DNA of 64,000 bases from Verpa conica. Taxonomy: Eukaryota; Ascomycota; Pezizomycetes; Pezizales; Morchellaceae. Below, piece by piece: positions 11,115-22,000 of this stretch. Numbering within the stretch: the first letter of the stretch is position 1; the number at the start of each line of letters is the position of its first letter. Both the position numbers and the translations under genes were made by a program. Under the pieces are notes generated by a model. That model worked only from the letters and a program-made list of their open reading frames with translations. It had not been told where the DNA came from and ran no database searches. The DNA lies in assembly GCA_033030425.1 (NCBI GenBank), contig JAUFSD010000014.1, positions 62,001-126,000 on the forward strand. The letters are read 5' to 3'.

Positions 11115-13742
11115 GATACTTTGCAGAATTACTGTCCAGGCATATAGTCCGATATGTATAATATTCTGTTGATCTTGATCCCCAAAGGACCCACTGTTGA
11201 TGGATAGCGAGGGACGTGTACTTGTACTGCGAACAATAGAATAAAGTACTTCATATAATATGTAGATAAACCGTCTCTCTCAGGAGACCTCACGCGAGAT
11301 TCAGGGCCAAGAGATGGACAGGGTTCCTGTATACCTAGTTTTCCCTGAGTACTCTGTGTACTGTTTTTCCATTGGTCTCACTCCCAACCAGAGTCAAATT
11401 CCCACGGTACGGGAGCAACGGGTTTCTGGGGTCGATTTCTGTCCCACGCCGTAAGTCGCTTACCCGGGAATGACCATCTTGATGTTGTGCCCACCTTCCC
11501 GATTCTCGGCGGCATGAAAACCCATTGTATTCTACATAAAAGACATAGCAAAAGTAAAAAACTAATTTAAGCCTTTGGATAAGGGGTTGTCTCTCGTATG
11601 TGCATTCCCTCAAGTAAGTTAACGAGGGATTCTTTTTTTTTTTTTGGCTAAATGGCCTGATATTCGGTATAATTCTCGCCTCCTAGACATTATTTGCGAT
11701 TTGAGACTAGTCTCCATAGTCGTTGACCCAGGGTTGAGTCTTACTCACCATTCCCTATTGAACGTTGAGACACACCTTGATACCTGGAAAGTATGTTTAT
11801 TACCCTGGCAATTGGTGCTCCCTGCCTGGATATACCGGCCTGGGACGGCATGATATTGGTGTTACAGGTCCCAGCACCTTTCGTCCGGTAGAGCACTTGG
11901 CTGGCTGCATACTTGAACCCAGGCTCCAAGGTGTGGCAAGCTCAAATCCCCCAAGATGCAAAGTATCTCATACTAGAGTACAGGTCCCAAAAGCTCACCC
12001 CGCCCTGTTATCTGTTTCATACGAGGTTGGCTAGAGTTAAGGGTGTGATACGATGAAAAGTATGCAAAATGCCAAGTCCTATAGCTGTCCTCGCTGCGTG
12101 TTGGCCCACATAATTCCTAGAATTTGCCATCTATTAAGCCGAATCTGAGTTTCTGGATAGTTTGAGCTTTGCTAAATGCATTTAGGGTGCTTGACGATCT
12201 TTCAGCTGCGTAGTCAATGGTTGCGTGGAAAGTACTATTATTGGATTACTTTCCACTATTTGAGACAAGCTACCATGCTTAAACACTTAGCCAGCCTAGG
12301 TACAAAATGTAGCACAAGACAAGTAATTGGATCACTCCTCAATCGACTCTTGGCCCTGGAAACCCCGGAAGGCAGATGAACTCGCTCATGTTCCAGTCCG
12401 GGCCTTAACAACCTTCTAAGTACCGACCCTTCCTATAGTCAACCCCACGCTTTAACCTTTCTCTACTTAGTGAATACGTGGACTCCCATAATGATGGCGG
12501 GTCTACTTAAACACTTGTGTGGAGTGCCTAGGAAATTTGATAATAAGCATTCGCAACCTTGTAAAGAGAATGGTAGTATTAAACTGGTGTTATAGTACTA
12601 ACGGAACTTGGTACAGTTCAGGAATCAAGAGTTGTGGATTCCTCCACAGCTAATAGGTTGACAGCTGGGTGGTAACCACGCGATTGATCCTAACAATCCT
12701 TGCCCGATTTGAGGGCGTTGTTCTGCCGTTCATCTGCAGCAGGGTTCTAGGATATTTTCCTCCGACAACATGCATGTAACACGCGGAACCTCAGTCTCAC
12801 GAAGCCGCTTTGAAATCCCAGACATGCTGAGCACTGTTCTAGTTTCCCATAACCACAAAGCCTATCCAGCTAGCTTATTGGCCATAGAACCTCTAGAAGC
12901 CGAGCGTGGCGGGGTATGTTAGTAGTACAAACCACGAGCTACTCCAGCTTCCCCACGAGACATAAACATTGGCTCATGTAGCTAATTTCTTCAACGCTTT
13001 CAAGGATGAACAATGTCTTGCGGAAGTTACGCACCCGATATGCGGAGGACTTCGCTATCCCAATCAGTGGCGTCTGAAGTATGCACCACTTGAGTCTCCA
13101 ATTCTTTCAAGGACCAAGTTGGGCCATAGTGCGTGTTCACACTTACGTGTTTATAAGGGGACCAGTTTAATCTAACCTTCCGGAAAGAAACATCAATTTA
13201 ATGTGACAGCAGGCTCCATGACTCGCCTTTCCGTTTACGAGACTGCGGGATCCCAAAACACTCTTGCTACAGAAAAATCGATGGATCCCCCATGGACTTC
13301 TAATCACAATAGATGGATTTAGCCGCAGCTGACGCCAAAGCGCTCTTCTATGCGGTCCCATGTGGCGATAATTTGTATACGCGAATTCTTGCAGGCCGTA
13401 ACACATTATTGGTGATCAGGGTCATTTAATTAGGGTTGAACCGTGTAGCCGAAGCCCCGCCGCCCTCCACCATGTAGCTCTAGACGAATTGCTCCCCTTG
13501 CAAACGCTTGGGAATAGAAAAAACTCTCGCCTAATGCTTGCCGATATCAAGTGGCTTGCAAGAAGCATATAGCTTTAGCCTTATGCGCCCCTCGTATCAA
13601 CGTGGGACGAGATTCATTAAAAAGGGAGGAAACTCCAGCAATATAAAACTCTGCTTGTAGCCTTGGAAATCTCAATTCTTACCCTCTATACCATCTCTTC
13701 TGATTATAACCAAATATACCCATTCACTCTCAGACTGCGAAG
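11115..13742. other. Gene-free spacer between the 7TM gene and the sugar transporter
   Basis: Many short open frames but none with a recognisable domain. A tRNA-like stretch at about 11872-11962 (GGTAGAGCACTTGG, then GCAAGCTCAAATCCC) may be a relic of a tRNA-derived element. The last 100 bases hold the promoter of the transporter. Confidence 0.45.
13642..13648 (+). promoter_or_regulatory. TATA-like box of the MFS transporter gene
   Basis: TATAAAA, 95 bases before the ATG at 13743, at the usual distance for an ascomycete core promoter. A pyrimidine-rich stretch (TACCCTCTATACCATCTCTTC) lies between it and the start codon. The assignment rests on sequence and position only. Confidence 0.45.
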
Positions 13743-15688
13743 ATGAGTGTCTCGGTAGCTTCAACCACGCATAAATCACGATTGCAAGTAACCCTTGAAA
13801 ACAAAAGAGTTGTTGCCTACTGTAAGTAATGATTTACCACAACTGCCCCCCCTTTACCCCAGCTATTACTATTATTATTATTCCTATGGTAGAGGTAGCT
13901 AATGCTTGATTACAGGCTTGTATGTTTCCCTAGCTGCCATCACATATGGGTTCGATGGAGCAGTGAGCGGGTATCTTCTATCGATACAAGCTTTCGTACA
14001 AAACTTCGGATACAATTACGAAGGAACATATGTTGTCCCGGCATTACATCAATCCACATGGAATGGTGTCGTTGTTGCTGGTGGTGTTTTTGGAGCTCTT
14101 ATTGCTGGGCCCATCGGTAATCTGTAAGTTTTGGCTGTAGCTTTCCTGGGAGTCAAATACCCCTAACAAAACCATAGTCTTGGACGAAAATATCTCTTTA
14201 TTATTGGTAGCGTCATCTCTGCATGTGGTATTCTAGCACAGCAGCTTGCAAATGAATGGAGAGTCATGGCAGCCGGAAAGTTTATAAATTGTAAGTACTG
14301 GTGTCCAGATTTCTAGTAACTGCTTAACCTAACAGTCATTAGACATCGCCATGTCGATGTACGCTGTTGGTGCACCGACATATATCTCGGAAATCAGCCC
14401 GGTTGAGATCCGAGGGATCGTCCTAACCTTCTTCAATTTCTTCACCCTTATCGGTCAATTCATCTGCTCTTGTGTCATGAAAGGAACAATGGTCCGGAGT
14501 GACAAGCTCGCCTACCGTATTCCGATCATCGTCCAGTATGGTGTTCCATTGATCCTCTTCTTCGGAACTTGGTTCATTCCAGAGACACCATACTGGTTGG
14601 CCGAGAGAGGTCGGACTGATGCAGCAAGGGCCTCCCTAGAGCAATTACATGGCGGAAAGGTTGACTTTGATGATCGTTTCAAAGAAATTCAGGCAGAAAT
14701 CGAGCACAACCAGAAGGCTTCTACCGTCAAGTTTATTGATTGCTTTAAGGCCTCAAACCTAAGACGTACTTTTATTGCTGCTGGTGTTCTTAGTGGACAG
14801 CAACTTGTCGGCGTTGCTTTCGTCTTTGGCTACGTATGTTTACCTCACCTCCCGGCAAGACATTGCACCACTAACTCTAGACCTACAGACAACCTACTTT
14901 TTCATTCTTTCCGGGATTGCTGTCGATCAAGCATTCACTATCACTGCTATCATGTTTGCCCTCCAGGTTGTGGCCAACATGATTTCTTGGTATGCAATTG
15001 ACAGATTTGGACGTCGTTTCCTCCTTTTGACAGGAACTTCCGTCATGTTCCTCTCACTTTATATCATTGGTGGTATCGGAACAAACCCTCTATATCAAAC
15101 GGGTCAATTCCCGAAGGTTGTTGTATCATTCATGGTCATCTTCTCCGTCTTTTACCAGCTTTCTTTAGGTTCTGTGTGAGTACCCTAGGCCTTCTATTAC
15201 CCACCTCGACCATACTAATTTCTTTTCAATATAGCGGGTGGACCGTGGCCTCTGAAGTCAGTTCATCAGTCAACAGGGCATCAACCCAAGCCATTGCCAT
15301 TATTTCCAGTACCATATTTGGTTTTGTTATCTCCTTCACTGTGCCATACCTTATCAACCCTGACGAGGCAAACCTTGGCCCTAAGGTTGGCTTCATCTAC
15401 GGGTCTTTCACTTTGATCGTTCTCGTATTCCTCTTCTTCTGCGTTCCTGAGATGAAGGGTCGTACATATGAGGAACTTGATTACATGTTCCAGAATCGCA
15501 TCCCGACTAGGGCCTTCAAAGGTTTGTTTCTCTCAATGCTACATATTTCAAAGAGTATAATGGGCTAATTATGGGGGGTAGGGTTTTCTGTACCTGCAGG
15601 AGCAATTATTGAGACAACTAGCCTCGAAGAGCTTCCTAACAATGAGAAGCGAAGAGACTCTCCTGAGATTTCTGAAGTTAGCGCATAG
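13743..15688 (+). CDS. MFS sugar transporter, 12 TM (7 exons)
   Basis: Exons 13743-13821, 13916-14123, 14178-14290, 14343-14833, 14889-15175, 15235-15521 and 15600-15688 give 517 aa, the normal size of the fungal sugar porter family. Landmarks in order: ITYGFDGAVSGYLLS in TM1; GRKYLFIIGS after TM2; the sugar-porter block AGKFINYIAMSMYAVGAPTY followed by ISEISPVEIRG; IPETPYWLAERGR (PESPRWL type) before the central loop; DRFGRRFLLLTG; and VPEMKGRTYEELDYMF (PETKGRSLEE type) after TM12. It should import a hexose or glucoside by proton symport at the plasma membrane. The overall pattern recalls alpha-glucoside/hexose porters, but substrate cannot be read from sequence. A GH3 beta-glucosidase gene follows 628 bases downstream on the same strand, which favours a glucoside or its glucose product. 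Confidence 0.9.
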
Positions 15689-16316
15689 TGCCTTTTCTAA
15701 GCGGTTTCCGCTCTTGTCAAATACATTTCCTTGCACTTAGATCCTTGATCGAGACTCAGATATTTGTATAAAGTTTGTAATAGAGATGAGCTATATGTTA
15801 TCTTGTAAATGAAACGCGGCGTAAATATGATTTTTGGCCTTGGGTCCAATTAGCGGGATGCAGGGGGAAAGAAATATAAAAATAAGCACTCATTATAGAG
15901 CCGGGGATCCATACAATAAGCAAATATATATATTCGCCAAGCTGTACCAGGATATCTAGGGGTAATGAATCCAATGCAGACTCCTCCAAGCAAACGCTGG
16001 GCTTCTTAGGCATCGGGGGGTTCTTGCGCTATATCTCTTGCCTAAACTCTCTATTCTACCATCAGGTACGTGAGCTCTGCTATGGATCAAGCGGCTAGAA
16101 AAGTCCCGTATTCCCGGAGAAACGCAAGGTTGTCGAATGCTCTCTCTACTGTTGTTGCTCATACGCGACATAACGCGTGAAAGGAGATACAAGTATATGA
16201 AGTGGCTTCATGTGAATAATCCCTACGGCTTCGTATAAAGAGCCCAGATATATCCTTATTCCCTGATAAAACTACAGACCCCAACACAGTCAAAACCTTT
16301 CGCAAAATATCCCATA
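15689..16316. other. Intergenic region between transporter and beta-glucosidase
   Basis: Holds the 3' flank of the transporter and the promoter of the GH3 gene. No TATA box is obvious near the GH3 ATG. No repeat or RNA gene was recognised. Confidence 0.5.
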
Positions 16317-19012
16317 ATGCAAATCGATACCCAAAGCTTGCTGTCGCAATTGACGTTGGAGGAGAAGATCTCCCTTCTTGCAGGTGGATCAACCTGGAGA
16401 ACAGCCCCGATTCCGCGCCTCAATATACCTTCGGTCAAGGTAATCCCCCGAACTCATGGAGATCTAAATAGGTAGCTCACGGTTTTTTTAATAGGTTACG
16501 GACGGTCCCTCAGGCGCTAGAGGAGAAGATTTCCTGGGAGGAACAAAGTCGTCACTTGTACCTTGCTCCACTCTTCTTGCGGCGACATTTGATCGGGATG
16601 CTGTTGAAAAAGTGGGGGAGCTCTTAGGCGATGAAACGAAAGCCAAAGATTGCCAGATCCTTCTAGCCCCTACAGTATGCATTCAGCGATCACCACTAGG
16701 AGGCCGTAACTTTGAGGCCTTCTCGGAAGACCCGTACCTTACGGGGGTTTTGGGGACAGCATACGTCAAAGGTGTCCACAGTCGAGGTATGTATTGCAGA
16801 TCAGGCCAATGCGTCAACCTCCCTCCATACAGTCTCAAGATTCTGACAGAGAGAGTTAGGTGTTCTCGCAACATTAAAGCACTATGCTGCAAACGAACAG
16901 GAGACACGGCGCTACAATGTAGATGTTCAAATATCAGAGAAGACACTAAGAGAGACATATTTATTGCCCTTTCAGATGATCACAAAGGCGACGAACCCCG
17001 GATCATACATGTCAAGCTACAACAAGATCAATGGAGTACATTCCGATATGAGCGACTTTCTTCTCACAAAGGTTTTACGCGAAGAATGGGGGTATAAGGG
17101 AATTGTCATGTCGGACTTTGGGGGCACGAATTCCGTTGTTGAAAGTGTGCGAGCGGGGCTAGACATTGAGATGCCAGGACCCCCGGTACGGAGGAGAGGA
17201 CTTCTTGATGCAGTAAAAAAGGGCGAGATCAAGGAGAGTGAACTCGATGTGAATGTTCTCAGGATATTAGAGATGATCAAGAGATCGGGAAGATTTGAAA
17301 ACCCGGATGAACATCCAGAGGGGGGTGCAGATTCGCCCGAGGCTAGAGAAATGCTAAGAAGGATCGCTGGTGAGGGCACCGTACTTTTGAAAAACAAGGG
17401 GAACGCGCTGCCACTTATCCCAGAGAGGCTGAAGAAGATTGCTATTATCGGGAAACTGGCCAAGACACCAACAGCCGGTGGGGGAGGAAGTGCGACACTC
17501 AATCCTCACCATCTCTCTAATCCCTTCGACGCGATCAGCGATGTAGCAAAAAACTACGGTATCGAAGTAGTTTACGCTGAAGGGCCAACTTTGCATAAGT
17601 TTCTCCCCATGATCGTGGATGGGACACTGAAAGCAGAGGACGGAGCAACACCAGGGGTCACTATTCGATACTGGACTAAAGAACACCAAGATTTCAGTGG
17701 CGAACCTCTAGAAACAGGAATAATTCCGGGAACTTTCATCATGATGTTTGGACAAGAGCCTGCGGTCCTCAGGGGCACGGAGTTTGCATTCAGAGTCACC
17801 GGGACACTAATCCCCAAGACCACTGGAACCCACGAACTTTCAATTTGCAATATCGGAGCATCTAGACTATATATCAATGACGAACTTGTGATTGATAACT
17901 GGGAATGGAGCGAGAGGTCTGAGGCTTTCTTCACATTTGGTTCAAAAGAGAAATGGGCAAGCCTGAAGCTTGAAGCAGGGGTTCCATACAAGGTCCGTGT
18001 AGACAGCGTTGCACTCCCACCAAAACTAAACAACGAACATAATACCTGCTTCGATCACCAAGCCGGAGTCCGGATAGGGTACCTTGAAGAGATCACAATC
18101 GACAGAGTAAAGGATGCGCAAAGGATAGCTAAAGACTCTGATGTCGCTGTGATAATCACCGGAATGACGGATGAATGGGAATCGGAAGTAGGCTCTTCCC
18201 GTTAGACTTCTCATAAAAAACAAGACATCAAAACTGACACATAAACCTAATAGGGACATGACCGAGAAACCCTAAGCTTACCTGGAGAACAAGACTCCCT
18301 CATCAAGGCTGTTTCTGCTGTCACAAAGACGGTTGTTGTAAACCAATCTGGCTCCCCGATTTCCATGCCCTGGTTAGATAGCGTCGATGCGGTGCTACAG
18401 TCATGGTACCAAGGCCAAGAAAACGGCTTTGCAGTTGCGGATGTACTCTTCGGAAAAACTAACCCAAGTGGAAAATTACCCACCACATTTCCGAAATCCC
18501 TCGAAGATACACCATGCCACGGAAATTTTCCATTCTCAGGCGAGGATATAGTGAAGTATGCCGAGGGTACCAACGTTGGATACAAACACTACGACCAAAT
18601 GCAAATAGATCCACTTTTCCCGTTTGGATTCGGGCTAAGCTACACCTCGTTTGATACCCAAGTAGAATCTAAAGGCCGTCTCCTCTATTCCAGCAATAAA
18701 CCAACACAAATCACGATAAGAGTAACCAATACTGGTCGAGTCAGTGGGAAGGAAGTTGCCCAAGTGTATGTTGTTCAGCCGGGGAGCAATGTTAAGCAAC
18801 TTGGAGGTTTCTCAAAGGTTGATCTTGAACCCGGAGAATCTAAACGAACAGTTGTGACGCTTGATCAGTTCTCTATAGGATGGTTTGATGAGAGCCGTGG
18901 AAAGTGGGTGGCACCGAAGGGTGGAGTGTACAAGGTGCTCGTGGGAACCTCTTCTCGAGAAATTTGCGGAGAGCTGGAGGTAGAGCTGGTAGAAGACTTG
19001 GAATGGTTGTGA
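16317..19012 (+). CDS. GH3 beta-glucosidase with PA14 domain, cytosolic type (4 exons)
   Basis: Exons 16317-16439, 16495-16786, 16860-18187 and 18254-19012 give 833 aa, the usual size of PA14-containing fungal GH3 enzymes such as Kluyveromyces BglI. Order: GH3 N-terminal barrel (LTLEEKISLLAGGSTWRT, VTDGPSGARG, LKHYAANEQETRR, then GIVMSDFGGTNS with the nucleophile Asp224); start of the second GH3 domain (GEGTVLLKNKGNALPL); inserted PA14 domain about residues 403-545 (GTHELSICNIGASRLYINDE); second half of the GH3 domain with TDEWESEGHDRE, which carries the acid/base Glu and is split by intron 3; and a fibronectin-III-like C-terminus (VTNTGRVSGKEVAQVYV). The enzyme releases glucose from beta-glucosides. 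There is no signal peptide, so it probably acts in the cytosol on sugars imported by a carrier such as its upstream neighbour. PA14 is thought to restrict the enzyme to short substrates. Confidence 0.93.
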
Positions 19013-22000
19013 ATATTGATTTAATACCTCTATAACAAAGAGAGGTTAAGATTAATCAATAGTGTAATCTATGGCTTTCTTTACGTACAGCGGTAGACGA
19101 ATATGTCACATACCTTCTGTTAGAAATAGAACTCATTAGGCCAACTAGAAGTATCATCCAGATAAGTTATCATAAAGATGTGATTATGGGTATATAATCG
19201 TGAGGGTGGGATGAAAGACCCGGCTAAGGGTCTACGGGGTACTATGTAGATATATATACCTGTTGTCTAGCCACCTTTAACTTCAACAAGGACATATGCA
19301 AAGGATGAGTGATGGGTCATGAGTTTATGTCTCCCCTTAGACCACATATAACCCTATAATACTTTTCATTATATATATCTGATATGGGAGATAGTTGGGT
19401 ACGACATATACCTGAGAACATGGAATCAAAGAACCACCAAAATTGGAGATATGGAGATATGAAATAAGGTAGAATATTTGGCTACCTGGAATGCCGTTAT
19501 TCCAGCGCATCTATAAGACTTAACAGGGTTTTCTATTTACCTCCTTTACTTACGTTGGCCCCAAAATCCTACTACTTTTCATAGGTTCTAGATCTCTTTT
19601 ACCTGATATTCACGTACATAGTTTAGAGAAATATTAGTCCTTTCGTTGTAATACAAGGTAAGCTGACGAAGGATTGATTTTGCTCTGTGCGTAAAGTTTA
19701 CGTAGACAGTTACTCATACACATATACTTAGTGATTAATTTCCACCAGGCCATACGCGGCAGTTCTATAGAAGTCGTAAGTGTGACCACTTATGTTCGCT
19801 AAAGTTATGAGAGGTTAGTTGAGTTATATAACGAGTGACTGATTCCTATGCGACTCTGTACGCGTATGATTTCCAAATCCCCTCAGCTAGGATGGTGTTT
19901 TCTCATATTACCCCAGCACACCTAAACAGTATATAGGCCACTACACCGATTATGAATAGGGCAAATCATAGTCGCCAATAAACCAGCTCACTTAGTTAAA
20001 AAAAAACTAGAGCAAAACCCCAGTGCGCGCGCGGCCCTATTCTATTGTATGAGCTTTAGCTTCGAGAAACGTAAAGGCATGACGTTTTCCCTCTTCCATC
20101 CCCTAAAAAGCGTCTTTGTTGTATAGATTGTAAGCTTATTATAAGCTTAGATATGACGACGATAAGCTATAAGCATGTAGCCCTAAGCTCACGTCTCCTC
20201 AGAATCGGCGAAGGGAACAATGCACGCCGATTACGCGTCTATATCATATCACTACAAGTTAATACTGATCATGGTGGCGTTAGCCGCCCCGATGAGCTTG
20301 GAACCTTCTGCGGGTGTTACCATAATTCCCCCGCTTTAGAGTTAACTACTTGCCACGCCTACTTCGATCTGACTCCCCTAGTTATATATATAATATCCAG
20401 TACTATACTTTAGGAGGATCGAGCCTCAATCGCTTATCAAACTAGAGGTAGAAACTATAGCTGGTGTTTTTCCGAAAGGAGAAGAATAAAAAGATAAATA
20501 TATTAAGGTTCCACCAAGAGTGGTGCGATTGATGACCCCTCAAAAAAAATTTGCTCGATCAGCCTTATATAAGAATTATAAGCACGGTAGTTTTAAGACA
20601 ACTACCCCCTCCCCCACACCTCTTCCAGAAAAAGAGCATGTTGTGCGTCAATTAATATAAGCATTGCTCGGTACGTAGCGATTAAATTGAAAAACAAACC
20701 CAAGCCGCTGGTCTGGGTCGGTTATTCATCAGGTGCACTTTTTCTCTTTACGTCTGGGGGATGAGCGATATCTTGATAGATCTTTTTCCCATCGTACTTT
20801 TATTCGGTATACATGTGCGTATATATACATGTAGCCGGTGCATCTTGACTGTATATATATACACATGTAGTACATATAAAAGCTAAAAAGAGGAACGATA
20901 TCTATTCTTGGTCTTTTTCTCTCTACACCTTTTACTACGGATCTGTTAGGTCTTTGCGAAATACCACATATAATACATAAGAATAGCTTGTTGTGTTTGC
21001 TTTTAGAGCGGTTGCTATGAGCCGCGTAAGCCTGAAAGATCATTTAAAAATACCAGTGACCAAAGGAACAACCACGTCAGGCCCGCCAAGTATATGTAGT
21101 GGCCATCACCGCCGGGAGTAGCCGTAACTTGATTTCATATTGTATGTACTTTGGGGTGACTCTGAGGCGGCAGGCGCGTACATAGCTAGAGGTCGCTAAA
21201 AATATAGGCCAACAAAAAACGTAGTTTTTCGGTGATGGTCTTTCACTATACTGAGCTGAAGGGGTGGAGTATGTTTTTCCCCGGGTTTTGATATGATTCA
21301 TTCTAACTACTAGTACTCCTAAAATCACAGATATGGATTGCATGGGGTCCCCAAAAGCCACCCACACAACCATGGGCACGACAAGTAGAACTAGAACTAG
21401 AACCAGAACCAGAGCCCTCCGCTGCTGCATTCCCGTGATCACGAAATCGACTCCCCCCCGCCCTAGCATCAAGAAAGTAACGCTGCCCTTCAATCGCCCG
21501 TATTTTCCGCTCAACACTAAACTCTCGGATGCCCATCGCAAAATCCGGGTGCATGCGGAGAAACTCGAGGTCCGTGAGAGAAAGTTGGGTTTGGCTACTG
21601 CCTTGAAGTCAAATTAGCTCAAGAACATTGCGCGGATATTAAAGGGATATATGAATAGAGTCTTTTTTCTCTCTTCTTTCTTACCTGGCCTGGCTGAATG
21701 ATCCTCGATATAAGAAGGGATAGTTGGGCGCGCCTGTGAAGAGTGCCCACTATATTGCTGCGAAAGTCTTTGACTTGGGGTGTTGGAGTTCTGGCTTCTG
21801 TTCCAGGTGGGGAATTAGCAAAGTGATCGCGTTCCAGAGAAGTGAAAATAAAGATTTAAAGATTAGAGATTAGGAGTTGAAAATGAGGTTGAACGAACCT
21901 TTGGGTAGCCTCATCCGTTCTCGAGTGATCTCGAGATTCATAATTATAGAGCCGTGTCATGATGAGCTATATATATTGTTTTTTTTTGACCGTTGTGAAA

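Noticed and set aside
20153..20413. 86-codon frame between GH3 and the GC-rich patch
   Set aside because: No family resemblance, in AT-rich spacer DNA.
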